Below, piece after piece: positions 16,574-25,147 of a DNA stretch of 64,000 nt (positions are counted from its first letter, which is position 1; each line of letters starts with the position of its first letter). Below the pieces are notes generated by a model that saw only the letters and a program-made list of their open reading frames with translations, made no database searches and had not been told where the DNA came from. The position numbers were made by a program, and so were the translations under genes. Source of the stretch: Marifrigoribacter sp965178585 (GTDB taxonomy: Bacteria; Bacteroidota; Bacteroidia; Flavobacteriales; Flavobacteriaceae); assembly GCA_965178585.1 (NCBI GenBank), contig OZ238267.1, forward strand, positions 310,001-374,000, given 5' to 3'.

Positions 16574-19285
16574 ATGATAACATTCCTGGAAGAAACACTT
16601 TTAAAGCTAGAAAAAGATTATAATGATATTTCTTTACTTACCATAATTCTTCCTAGTAAAAGAGCTTGTGGATTTTTATTAAACTACCTGAAATCGAATA
16701 ATCAAGAAACTATTTTTGCGCCAAAAATAATCAGTATTGAGGAGTTTATAGAAGAAGTTTCTGGTTTAAAAATTATAGATAATACCGAGTTACTTTTTGA
16801 AAGCTATAAGGTTTATTTAAAAACGTCTCCCGATCAAGTTAAAGATAGTTTTGATGTCTACTCAACTTGGGCAAATGCTTTATTAAACGATTTTAATGAA
16901 ATAGATCGCTATTTAATACCAACGAAAGCATTTTTTAACTACCTAAGTAGTATTCAGGATTTAAATTATTGGGGTGTTCAAAACGAAAAAACGGAATTAA
17001 TTGAAAACTATTTAAAATTTTGGAATAGCCTATCTAGTTTTTATGAAACATTAAAATTAATTCTTTTAAAAAATAATGTTGGATATCAAGGAATTGTTTA
17101 TCGAGAAGCTGCTGAAAATATTGAGCATTATATAAATATCCAAAATAATAACCCCCATGTATTTATAGGATTTAATGCATTGAATAATGCAGAACAGACT
17201 ATTATTCAAGAATTACTTGAGGCTGGAAATACAAAAGTTTTTTGGGATGCAGATGAACATTTCTTTAAAAACAATAACCATAGTGCTTCTTATTTCTTAA
17301 GAAAGTATTTTTCGGAATGGAATTATTTTAAAATAAATCAACCAAATTTTATTGCAGATAATTTTAACAAAGATAAAAACATCAATATAATTGAAGTTCA
17401 AAAAAATATTAGTCAAGTAAAATATGTTGGCGAATTACTTTCAAATAAAAGTAATCAAGAATTAAATAAAACAGCCGTTGTACTTGCAGATGAAAATTTA
17501 TTAAACCCACTATTACAATCACTTCCTAGTAATGTAAAAAATATAAATATTACCATGGGAGTGACATTAAAATCATTTCCAATTTCTGTTTTTTTCTATA
17601 AGTTAATGTCTCTTCATGATACTACAAATCAACATTACTATTATAAAGATGTCATTGGTATATTAAATGATCCTATAGTTTTAAAATTATATCCAGAATC
17701 GGAATTACTTATAAAAGAAATTACAAAAAACAATTTAACCTATTTATCGTATTCGACACTTACAGAATCAGCAACTAATAAAAACAATGAAATTCTTTCA
17801 GTTTTATTTAATGATTGGAAAAACGATAGTGATTTAGCTTTAACTTCCTGTATTAAATTAATGTTAGAATTAAAAAACATGAATTCTACGACTATAGAAA
17901 GAGTAACCTACTACCAGGTTTATAAAGCATTAATTGAAATTGAATCATTAAATAATAAGTTTGAATATTTTAAAAACATTAAAACAGTTCAAAAATTATT
18001 TGCAGAAATAGTTTCAACAACTACGTTAGATTATCAAGGAGATGCTTATAATGGTTTGCAAATAATGGGTGTTTTAGAAACGAGAGTGCTCGATTTTGAG
18101 AACCTAATAATAACATCTGTTAATGAAGGGGTTTTACCCTCTGGGAAATCAAATAATTCATTCATCACCTACGATTTAAAAAAAGAATACAACCTTCCCA
18201 CTTATACCGAAAAAGATGCAATTTATACCTATCATTTTTACAGACTATTACATAGAGCAAAAAATGTAACCTTATTATATAATAATTTTTCAGATGGATT
18301 AAATACAGGTGAGAAAAGTAGATTTATTTCACAATTAGAGATTGATCAAAATCCACAACATAGAATTAGTAAAGAAATACTAAGTCCAACTATTTCAGTT
18401 TTTGATATGCAAAATAAAAGTGTTAATAAAACGAAAGAAGTAATGGAAAGGCTTAAAGAAATTGCAAGTAAAGGGTTTTCTCCTTCGGCCTTGACTTCGT
18501 ATATGAGAAATCCAATAGATTTTTATTATCAAAAAATATTAGGAATTAAAGAGCTAGAAGAAGTTGAAGAGACTGTAGCAGCAAACACATTAGGAACTAT
18601 CGTTCACGATACTCTAGAGGAGTTTTACAAGCCTTATGAAGGCCAGATATTAGTTGTCGATGCTTTAGCTGAAATGAAGCGGAAGATTAATAGTGAGGTC
18701 GAAAAACAATTTAAAAAAACGTTTAAGGGAGGAGATTATCAAAAAGGAAAAAACTTAATCATTTTTGAAGTAGCAAAACATTTTATTTTAAATTTTATCA
18801 ATTTTGAAATTTCAGAATTAAAAAAAGGAAATGAAATAAAAATAGTTAGTATTGAAAGTGATTTATCAGTTCCAATATCAATTCCCGAGTTAGATTTCCC
18901 TGTAAATATTCACGGGAAAGTAGATCGTGTTGATGAGTTTAATGGAACTTTAAGGATTATAGATTATAAAACAGGAGTTGTTGAACCTAGAAATTTAGAA
19001 ATACAAGATTGGGAAAATATTATTTCTGATTATAAATACAGTAAAATAATTCAAGTTCTGGCCTATTCATTAATGATAAATAATAGAACACCTTTAAACC
19101 ATGCTGAAGCGGGGATTATTTCATTTAAAAGATTAAAAAAAGGGTTTATGAAATTTGCTGTCAAGGGAAAACCTAAAAGGACTAATATTGACAATGAAAT
19201 TCTTAATGATTATTTAGTAGAACTAAAGAAGTTAATCCTTGAAATTTGTAATAAAGATATTCCGTTTTTAGAAAAAGAAGTTTAA
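16574..19285 (+). CDS. AddB-like PD-(D/E)XK nuclease
   Basis: 903-residue helicase-like/nuclease protein, probable partner of the AddA-like enzyme at 10631. The N-terminus has the degenerate NTP-binding region LPSKRACGFLL. The C-terminal nuclease shows SPSALTSYMRNPIDFYY, GTIVHDTLEEFY, VDRVDEFNGTLRIIDYKTGV and QVLAYSLM, which supply the acidic and lysine catalytic residues. Firmicute AddB has four cysteines for an iron-sulfur cluster around this nuclease; here the first position (RNP instead of CP) lacks Cys, so the cluster appears to be missing. The ATG is 11 bases after the OmpA terminator; 2 bases separate it from the next gene. Confidence 0.88.
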   Translation: MITFLEETLLKLEKDYNDISLLTIILPSKRACGFLLNYLKSNNQETIFAPKIISIEEFIEEVSGLKIIDNTELLFESYKVYLKTSPDQVKDSFDVYSTWANALLNDFNEIDRYLIPTKAFFNYLSSIQDLNYWGVQNEKTELIENYLKFWNSLSSFYETLKLILLKNNVGYQGIVYREAAENIEHYINIQNNNPHVFIGFNALNNAEQTIIQELLEAGNTKVFWDADEHFFKNNNHSASYFLRKYFSEWNYFKINQPNFIADNFNKDKNINIIEVQKNISQVKYVGELLSNKSNQELNKTAVVLADENLLNPLLQSLPSNVKNINITMGVTLKSFPISVFFYKLMSLHDTTNQHYYYKDVIGILNDPIVLKLYPESELLIKEITKNNLTYLSYSTLTESATNKNNEILSVLFNDWKNDSDLALTSCIKLMLELKNMNSTTIERVTYYQVYKALIEIESLNNKFEYFKNIKTVQKLFAEIVSTTTLDYQGDAYNGLQIMGVLETRVLDFENLIITSVNEGVLPSGKSNNSFITYDLKKEYNLPTYTEKDAIYTYHFYRLLHRAKNVTLLYNNFSDGLNTGEKSRFISQLEIDQNPQHRISKEILSPTISVFDMQNKSVNKTKEVMERLKEIASKGFSPSALTSYMRNPIDFYYQKILGIKELEEVEETVAANTLGTIVHDTLEEFYKPYEGQILVVDALAEMKRKINSEVEKQFKKTFKGGDYQKGKNLIIFEVAKHFILNFINFEISELKKGNEIKIVSIESDLSVPISIPELDFPVNIHGKVDRVDEFNGTLRIIDYKTGVVEPRNLEIQDWENIISDYKYSKIIQVLAYSLMINNRTPLNHAEAGIISFKRLKKGFMKFAVKGKPKRTNIDNEILNDYLVELKKLILEICNKDIPFLEKEV

Positions 19286-19287
19286 AT

Positions 19288-20133
19288 ATGATCGTACAAA
19301 AAAACCTTTTACTGGAGAGAAATGATAAAAAAACCATTGTCTATGACGTTTTTTATAATTCTAATCAAAAACTAAAACCAGTTGTAATATTCTGTCATGG
19401 ATTTAAAGGATATAAAGATTGGGGAGCTTGGGATTTAGTTGCAAAACGTTTTGCTGATGAAGATTATTTTTTTTTAAAATTCAATTTTTCTTTTAATGGA
19501 GGTACGCTTCAAAACCCTATTGATTTTCCAGATCTAGATGCATTTGCAGAAAATAACTTTAGTAAGGAATTAGATGATTTAGAATCGGTTATCAATTTTG
19601 TTACATCAAATAATAGTTTTGAAAAAGAAATAGACACTAATAGTATTTCATTAGTTGCACATAGTAGAGGAGGTGGAATTATTTTAATAAAAGCATCTGA
19701 AAATTCTTTGGTTAAAAATGTAATAACTTGGGCAGGAGTAAGTGACTTTAAAGCTAGGTTTTTAGAAGGTTCTGATCATTTTAAAGATTGGGAAATGAAA
19801 GGTGTAACGTACATTGAGAATTCAAGAACAAAACAATTAATGCCTATCAATTTTCAGTTTTATAAAGATTTTATTGCAAACGAAAATAGATTAACCATTA
19901 AGTCAGCGGTTAATAAGTTAGAGATTCCTATGTTAATTGTTCAGGGGAGTGATGATCCTACAGTCGTTGAAAAAGAAGCAAGACAATTGCATCATTGGAA
20001 CCCAAAAAGTAAATTAGAAATAATTAAAAATGGAGATCATTCTTTTGGAACTAAACATCCTTGGGATGAAAATGAACTTCCTAAAGATTTACAAAAAGCA
20101 GTTGAAAAGTCGATTGCTTTTCTTAAAAAATAA
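19288..20133 (+). CDS. Alpha/beta hydrolase
   Basis: 281-residue serine hydrolase of the dienelactone hydrolase/BAAT-like type, cytoplasmic (no signal peptide). The oxyanion region is FCHGFKGYKDWG (35-46), the nucleophile Ser126 sits in VAHSRGGG, the acid is Asp222 or Asp223 in QGSDDPTV, and the histidine is His251 in NGDHSFG. Substrate not deducible. Starts 2 bases after the AddB-like gene, hence co-transcribed. Confidence 0.85.
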   Translation: MIVQKNLLLERNDKKTIVYDVFYNSNQKLKPVVIFCHGFKGYKDWGAWDLVAKRFADEDYFFLKFNFSFNGGTLQNPIDFPDLDAFAENNFSKELDDLESVINFVTSNNSFEKEIDTNSISLVAHSRGGGIILIKASENSLVKNVITWAGVSDFKARFLEGSDHFKDWEMKGVTYIENSRTKQLMPINFQFYKDFIANENRLTIKSAVNKLEIPMLIVQGSDDPTVVEKEARQLHHWNPKSKLEIIKNGDHSFGTKHPWDENELPKDLQKAVEKSIAFLKK

Positions 20134-20137
20134 AAAA

Positions 20138-20359
20138 TTAACTTTGAGAACGGCCTTTTAATCTAACTTCTATTTTCTTTTTAATAACAGTTAGGCGTTT
20201 CATAAGATCCATTAATTCTGGGTCTTGATTTTCTTTATAGATTTCATTGACACCCAAAATAAGAGCTTTAACTTTCCTAGATGCAACAATTCTGTCACTT
20301 GTAGTCTGAAAAGAAAGCTTTCTTGTTTCAAATTCTAAGGCTTCATCTATAATTTCCAT
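20138..20359 (-). CDS. Conserved-type small protein, unknown
   Basis: 73 residues, charged, predicted almost entirely helical with no cysteine, signal peptide or membrane segment. Begins MEIIDEALEFETRKL and ends in KKIEVRLKGRSQS. Not recognised. Convergent with the hydrolase gene, only 4 bases between the stops. Its length, isolated promoterless-looking start region and normal codon use make it a plausible gene, but I cannot assign a role. Confidence 0.6.
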   Translation of the reverse strand: MEIIDEALEFETRKLSFQTTSDRIVASRKVKALILGVNEIYKENQDPELMDLMKRLTVIKKKIEVRLKGRSQS

Positions 20360-20667
20360 AAGGTATTTGTTTTTGTATTATAGCGTAAATATATTTATAT
20401 ATATGAATTTTACACTATTTATTTATAATTTATTTTAATAAGGGCATTGAGAGGGTTTATACTTTCTTGAAATTTGAGTAAAAAAATGTATGAGTAGGAT
20501 TGTTAATAGCTAGAATATCTTGCAATAAATTATACTAAACATCATCTAATACAATAAAAATGTTAAAAATATAAGCATTACAGCGAATAAATTAACGCAT
20601 TATCGTTTTTATTGTTACTTTAACAATCCCAAATTTAATTATTTAACTAAATGTAATATTAGAAATT
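20360..20667. other. 308-base intergenic region
   Basis: Very AT-rich divergent region between the 73-aa and 58-aa genes. Its one clear feature is a palindrome, TTGTTA-CTT-TAACAA, at 20612-20626, which could be an operator or overlap a promoter of the 58-aa gene. No RNA gene or further coding frame seen. Confidence 0.6.
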
Positions 20668-20844
20668 ATGGCAAATTCAAACAAACAACCTATTAAAATG
20701 AATGATGAAGTAACAGTTAACAAAAAAACAATTCACTTTTATAATACGGAAGGAGTAAAAAAAGTTTTTGACATTCACCGTTATAGTGATAGAGGAACAC
20801 TTTATTTTAAAAGAAAAAATGAAGTAGTTGATGCTGCTATTTAA
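20668..20844 (+). CDS. Small basic protein, unknown (58 aa)
   Basis: ATG at 20668 to TAA at 20842-20844. The product is 58 residues, hydrophilic and basic, with a strand-rich C-terminal half containing VKKVFDIHRYSDRGTLYFKR. No cysteine, signal peptide or membrane helix. It has its own palindromic upstream site (20612-20626) and a strong terminator (20865-20899), so it is a single-gene transcription unit. Function not recognised; size and charge would suit a small regulator or nucleic-acid-binding protein, but that is inference. Confidence 0.65.
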   Translation: MANSNKQPIKMNDEVTVNKKTIHFYNTEGVKKVFDIHRYSDRGTLYFKRKNEVVDAAI

Positions 20845-20864
20845 AAAAACGCAACATAAAATAA

Positions 20865-20899
20865 TAAAAAAAGCAGTTATATTTTATAACTGCTTTTTT
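20865..20899. terminator. Terminator after the 58-aa gene
   Basis: Perfect 14-bp stem (20868-20881 with 20885-20898) containing AAGCAGTTATA / TATAACTGCTT, 3-base loop, A run and T run; usable in both directions between convergent genes. Confidence 0.93.
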
Positions 20900-20901
20900 A
20901 T

Positions 20902-20960
20902 GGTTAAGAATATCAGAGTCGCTCGGAAGACCTGTTGACTGCCAGCTGAGCCAATTTCCC
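20902..20960 (-). other. tRNA-like, GC-rich relic between convergent genes
   Basis: Minus-strand reading from 20960 begins GGGAAATTGGCTCAGCTGG, like the acceptor strand plus D-arm (box A) of a tRNA. It then continues with sequence that does not close a D-stem, anticodon stem or acceptor stem. About 57% G+C over 46 bases against roughly one third in the surroundings. Could be a degenerate tRNA fragment, the scar of an integration event, or a dispersed repeat; not a working tRNA. Confidence 0.3.
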
Positions 20961-20981
20961 AACTATTCTAAAGCGTTTATT

Positions 20982-21776
20982 TTACAATCTTCCACTTAAA
21001 ATTAAAAGAGGAATACTAGTATGGAAATCACGTTTTAGTACGCTATTTTTCTCCCATAACTTTTTAAAGAACCCTCTTTTTCTTCTTATAACACATAACA
21101 TATCTGGATCATGTGATTGAAAGTGCTCTAAAACTCCTTGAAACGTAGTAGCGTTTTTTGTAGTAGTTAAATTACTTTTCATATCAAGTAATTCTTGATC
21201 TATTTTTGATTGATTTTCTGTGGTTTCTGGAGTAACAACTTGTAATAAATTAACCTTTGATTTAAACATTTTTACCATATCTTGAAGCGGAGCTAAAACA
21301 TTCTCTTTTTCAAAATGCCCATTTTTAAAGGCAACCAAAATAGAATCAAACTTTCTAAACAAATAATCTTTAGGAACTATTAATAAAGGAATTTCAGTTT
21401 GTTTAACAATCTTTCCTGTTGTGTTTCCTAAATAAACTTTATCGTCTATATCAATACTTTGTGGAGAAAGAACGATTAAATCAATATTTTCTTTTTTTGA
21501 GATTTTTTTAATTTCCTCAAAAGGATTTCCTTTAATCGATTGTGTTATAATTTCAACTCCTTTTGAGTTTACACCTTTAATAACATCTTTTAATTGTTGG
21601 CTTTTTTCGTTAGCCCAAAACTCATTAACTTTTGCTATATCTTTTAATTTAGAGTCATCTTCATAAACACTAATTAAAAAGACTTTACCTTCGTTTAAAG
21701 AAGCAATGTTTAAAGCGTATTTTAAATTGTTAATACCGCTTTCAGTTGTTCCAACAGGTACAAGAATATTTTTCAT
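20982..21776 (-). CDS. Universal stress protein, tandem UspA domains
   Basis: 264 residues from the ATG at 21776, which gives the family N-terminus MKNILVPVGTTESGINNLKYAL; an upstream in-frame ATG (21812) would add 12 unlikely residues. Two UspA domains (about 1-140 and 145-264). Domain 1 ends with the partial nucleotide-binding pattern GNTTGKIVKQTEIPLLIVP. The second domain is degenerate. Cytoplasmic stress-response protein, ATP binding plausible in domain 1. Divergent from the GNAT gene with only about 45 bases between the starts. Confidence 0.88.
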   Translation of the reverse strand: MKNILVPVGTTESGINNLKYALNIASLNEGKVFLISVYEDDSKLKDIAKVNEFWANEKSQQLKDVIKGVNSKGVEIITQSIKGNPFEEIKKISKKENIDLIVLSPQSIDIDDKVYLGNTTGKIVKQTEIPLLIVPKDYLFRKFDSILVAFKNGHFEKENVLAPLQDMVKMFKSKVNLLQVVTPETTENQSKIDQELLDMKSNLTTTKNATTFQGVLEHFQSHDPDMLCVIRRKRGFFKKLWEKNSVLKRDFHTSIPLLILSGRL

Positions 21777-21819
21777 TAATTTCGATTTTGAAAATTTTGT
21801 GCAAAAATACACCGAATAA

Positions 21820-22326
21820 ATGATTCGATTAGCAAAAAAAACAGAAATACCTAAAATATTAGCAATAACTAGAGCCTGTGCTAAGGATATGATAAACCAA
21901 AATATCTTTCAGTGGAATGAAGAATATCCCTCAAAAACAGCTTTTGAAAAGGATATAACTCGAAATGAATTATTTGTTCTTGTTATTGAAGAAAGAATTA
22001 TAGGTTGTATGGTTTTAACTCCTATAATGGATTCTGAATATATTCCTATAAAATGGCTTAGTGAAAACAAAAACAATTTATACATTCATAGATTAGCAAT
22101 TCATCCAAAAGACCAAGGAAAAGGGTATGCCCAAAAGATGATGGATTTTGCAGAGCAATTTGCTATAAATAATAACTATTGCTCTATAAGATTAGACACC
22201 TTTAGTAAGAACAATAGAAACCAAAAATTTTACGAAATTCGTGGTTTCAAAAGATTAGGAGAGATGCATTTTCCAAAACAAAGTGAATTTCCTTTTTATT
22301 GCTACGAGTGGTTATGCAAAAAATAG
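21820..22326 (+). CDS. GNAT-family N-acetyltransferase
   Basis: 168 residues with the acetyl-CoA-binding motif A, LAIHPKDQGKGYAQKMMDFAE, where the Q/G-x-G-x-G/A loop is QGKGYA. Substrate unknown. Its last 13 bases overlap the start of the MATE transporter gene, so the two are translated from one message. Confidence 0.88.
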   Translation: MIRLAKKTEIPKILAITRACAKDMINQNIFQWNEEYPSKTAFEKDITRNELFVLVIEERIIGCMVLTPIMDSEYIPIKWLSENKNNLYIHRLAIHPKDQGKGYAQKMMDFAEQFAINNNYCSIRLDTFSKNNRNQKFYEIRGFKRLGEMHFPKQSEFPFYCYEWLCKK

Positions 22327-23660
22327 ACATTTCTTTTAAACGAATTCAGCAATTAGCATTGCCTGCTATTATTGCTGGGATTGCAGAACCCGTTTTATCT
22401 GCTACAGATGCTGCCGTGGTAGGGAATATTTCTGAATTTGGAACAGAATCTTTGGCTGCTGTCGGGATTGTAGGATCATTTATTTCAACTATTATTTGGA
22501 TTTTGGCTCAAACCCGAAGTGCTATATCAGCAATTGTTTCACAAAATTTGGGAGCTGGAAATTTAAAAAGCCTCAGAGATTTCCCTGCTCAAGCTATTTT
22601 ATTTAATGTTTTATTAAGTATCATTCTTTTATTCTCAACCTATTTTTTTATTGAAGAAATCTTAGTTTTTTTAAAAGCCGAAGGGAGAATATTAGAGTAT
22701 AGTAAAGATTATTATTACATCCGTATTTGGGGGTTCCCATTAACCTTATTCACTTTTGCAATTTTTGGTCTTTTTAGAGGTCTTCAAAATACTTTTTGGC
22801 CAATGATTATTGCTTCTATTGGTGCACTTATAAATATTGGATTAGATTTTCTATTGGTTTACGGTTTTGACGGTTATGTAGAGCCTATGGGGGTGAAAGG
22901 AGCTGCTTGGGCTAGTTTAGTGTCACAATTAGTTATGGCGCTTTTTGCTTTGTCTTTATTAGTTGCTAAAACGAATATTTCTTTAAAACTGAAAAGAAAA
23001 ATTCATCCAGAAGTAAAGCGTTTGGTCAATATGAGTTTTAATTTATTTATTAGATCGGTTGCATTGAATATAGCTTTATTAATGGCAGTTCGTGAAGCAA
23101 CTTCTTTAGGTAAAGAATATATAGCCGCTCATACTATTGCGATTAATCTTTGGCTTTTTTCTGCATTTTTCATTGATGGTTATGGTGCGGCAGGTAATAT
23201 TTTAGGTGGAAGGTTATTAGGTGCAAAAAAGTATAATGATTTATGGATATTAACCAAACGAGTTAATGCTTATAATTTAATTGTAAGTTTACTGTTAGTG
23301 GTATTGGGAATACTATTTTATAAACAGTTGGGATTGTTATTTACTAAGGATACGCTAGTATTATCTGTATTTTATAGTATGTTTTTTATAGTTTTAATTT
23401 CACAACCTTTTAACGCTATAGGATTTACATTAGATGCTATTTTTAAAGGATTGGGTGAAATGAAATACCTTCGAAACATACTTATAGGTGCTACTTTATT
23501 TGGATTTATTCCTACTCTTTTAATAGGTAACTATCTTGATTTAAAATTAAAAGGAATCTGGATCGCATTAGTAGTTTGGATCTCATTTAGAGCAGTTGCA
23601 TTGATTATAAAGTATAAGAGCAAATTCTATCCCTTAGCAAAGGCTGAAAGAGAAAAATAA
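22314..23660 (+). CDS. MATE-family efflux transporter
   Basis: Inner-membrane Na+ or H+ antiporter for drugs or metabolites. Start taken as ATG 22314 (MQKIDISFKRIQQLALPAII), giving 448 residues and twelve predicted helices. Family features include the N-terminal AGIAEPVLSATDAAVVGNI, the internal repeat half beginning after about residue 225 and the motif GYGAAGNILGGRLLGA. Overlaps the GNAT gene by 13 bases. This DinF-like subgroup lacks a defined substrate. Confidence 0.92.
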   Translation: MQKIDISFKRIQQLALPAIIAGIAEPVLSATDAAVVGNISEFGTESLAAVGIVGSFISTIIWILAQTRSAISAIVSQNLGAGNLKSLRDFPAQAILFNVLLSIILLFSTYFFIEEILVFLKAEGRILEYSKDYYYIRIWGFPLTLFTFAIFGLFRGLQNTFWPMIIASIGALINIGLDFLLVYGFDGYVEPMGVKGAAWASLVSQLVMALFALSLLVAKTNISLKLKRKIHPEVKRLVNMSFNLFIRSVALNIALLMAVREATSLGKEYIAAHTIAINLWLFSAFFIDGYGAAGNILGGRLLGAKKYNDLWILTKRVNAYNLIVSLLLVVLGILFYKQLGLLFTKDTLVLSVFYSMFFIVLISQPFNAIGFTLDAIFKGLGEMKYLRNILIGATLFGFIPTLLIGNYLDLKLKGIWIALVVWISFRAVALIIKYKSKFYPLAKAEREK

Positions 23661-23710
23661 ACAATTTCCTTGCTTCTAAAAACAGTATATTTACAGTCTA
23701 ATTTAATGGT

Positions 23711-24160
23711 ATGAGTACTATAAGAATCACCAAGCAATTTTCTTTTGAAACAGGACATGCATTATATGGCTATGATGGTAAGTGTAGAAATGTTCACGGA
23801 CATAGTTATAAACTTCACGTTACCGTAATAGGAAAACCAATTTCTGATACTAACAACGTAAAATTCGGCATGGTTATCGATTTTAGTGATTTAAAAGCAA
23901 TTGTTAAAAATAAAATAGTTGACGTTTTTGATCATGCAACAGTATTCAACAAAAACACTCCACATGTGGAGTTGGCTAAAGAATTAGAAGATAGAGGACA
24001 TAATGTATTATTAGTAGATTATCAGCCAACAAGTGAAATGATGATTATTGATTTTGCAAAAGTCATCAAACAAGAATTACCACCTCATATAGAACTACAT
24101 TCTTTAAAACTTCAAGAAACAGATAGCAGCTATGCTCAATGGTTTTCTTCGGATAATTAA
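23711..24160 (+). CDS. 6-carboxytetrahydropterin synthase / 6-pyruvoyl-tetrahydropterin synthase family
   Basis: QueD-like enzyme of 149 residues that acts on dihydroneopterin triphosphate in queuosine or pterin synthesis. The zinc ligands are visible: His16 (ETGHALYG), His29 and His31 (NVHGHSYKL), with catalytic Cys25 in KCRN. The C-terminal LQETDSSYAQW carries the conserved Glu of the family. Cytoplasmic. Followed at 88 bases by the LpxH-like gene. Confidence 0.92.
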   Translation: MSTIRITKQFSFETGHALYGYDGKCRNVHGHSYKLHVTVIGKPISDTNNVKFGMVIDFSDLKAIVKNKIVDVFDHATVFNKNTPHVELAKELEDRGHNVLLVDYQPTSEMMIIDFAKVIKQELPPHIELHSLKLQETDSSYAQWFSSDN

Positions 24161-24247
24161 ATTCCTTTGAAAATTGGACCTCACATTAAAGAACGAACAC
24201 ACAGACAAAAAGCTTCCTGCCAGCTTAGGAATTTGTATATTTAACCC

Positions 24248-25000
24248 ATGCAAATCCCAGAAGGAAAAAAAATATATTTCTCAAGTGATAACCACTTAGG
24301 CGCTCCTACGAAAGAGGAAAGTTTCCCTCGTGAGAAAAAGTTTGTTAAATGGTTAGATGAAATCAAGGAGGATGCAGCAGCTATTTTTTTACTAGGAGAT
24401 TTATTTGATTTTTGGTTTGAATATAAGACGGTAGTTCCTAAAGGATTTGTAAGAACCTTAGGAAAACTAGCTGAAATTAGTGACAGCGGAATACCTATTT
24501 ATTTTTTTGTTGGAAATCACGATCTATGGATGAATGATTATTTTGAAAAAGAATTAAACATCCCAACGTATCATGATCCAAAGGAGTTTATTTTTAATAA
24601 CAAGAAATTTTTAATAGGACACGGAGATGGTAAAGGACCAAATGACAAAGGATATAAACGAATGAAAAAAGTGTTTACGAATCCTTGTTCAAAATGGTTT
24701 TACCGTTGGTTACATCCAGATATTGGTATGAAATTAGCTCAACATTTATCAGTAAAAAACAAATTAATCTCTGGTGATGAAGATAAAAAATTTTTAGGGG
24801 ATAATGAGGAATGGCTTGCTGCTTATGCTAAACGTAAATTAGAATTTAAACATTACGATTATTTTATCTTTGGGCACAGGCACCTACCGATGGAAATTAA
24901 GGTTGGTGAAAATTCTACCTATTTTAATTTAGGAGATTGGATAAATCATTATACCTTTGGGGTCTTTGATGGTAAAAACTTTGAAATCAAAAATTACTAG
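24248..25000 (+). CDS. UDP-2,3-diacylglucosamine diphosphatase (LpxH-like)
   Basis: Calcineurin-type phosphoesterase expected to convert UDP-2,3-diacylglucosamine to lipid X in lipid A synthesis at the inner face of the inner membrane. 250 residues. Metal ligands Asp14 and His16 (SDNHLG), Asp51 (LLGDLFDFWFEY), Asn90-His91-Asp92 (GNHDLW), His124 region (GHGDGKG) and FGHRHLP near residue 210. These patterns match the LpxH group rather than generic phosphatases. Confidence 0.9.
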   Translation: MQIPEGKKIYFSSDNHLGAPTKEESFPREKKFVKWLDEIKEDAAAIFLLGDLFDFWFEYKTVVPKGFVRTLGKLAEISDSGIPIYFFVGNHDLWMNDYFEKELNIPTYHDPKEFIFNNKKFLIGHGDGKGPNDKGYKRMKKVFTNPCSKWFYRWLHPDIGMKLAQHLSVKNKLISGDEDKKFLGDNEEWLAAYAKRKLEFKHYDYFIFGHRHLPMEIKVGENSTYFNLGDWINHYTFGVFDGKNFEIKNY

Positions 25001-25088
25001 ATGTTAAAAAACAAACGTTATAACCTTTCTGAAATGCCTTGGATTCTTATTCCAGGATTATAACTTGTCTTTTATATTAATTACCCTC

Positions 25089-25112
25089 AGTAATTGTTAA
25101 GTTACAATTACT
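25089..25112 (+). promoter_or_regulatory. Inverted repeat upstream of the saccharopine dehydrogenase-like gene
   Basis: Perfect 9-bp arms AGTAATTGT / ACAATTACT with a 6-base spacer, ending 35 bases before the start codon. No T run follows, so it is more likely an operator or leader hairpin than a terminator. Confidence 0.45.
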
Positions 25113-25147
25113 CAACATTTAAACATTACTTTTTAATAATTTTCAAT

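Noticed and set aside
20902..20960. Functional tRNA gene on the minus strand
   Set aside because: No pairing acceptor, anticodon or T stem; kept only as a relic candidate.
21777..21812. Upstream start for the universal stress protein at 21812
   Set aside because: Adds 12 residues before the conserved MKNILVPVG start and leaves almost no intergenic space to the divergent gene.
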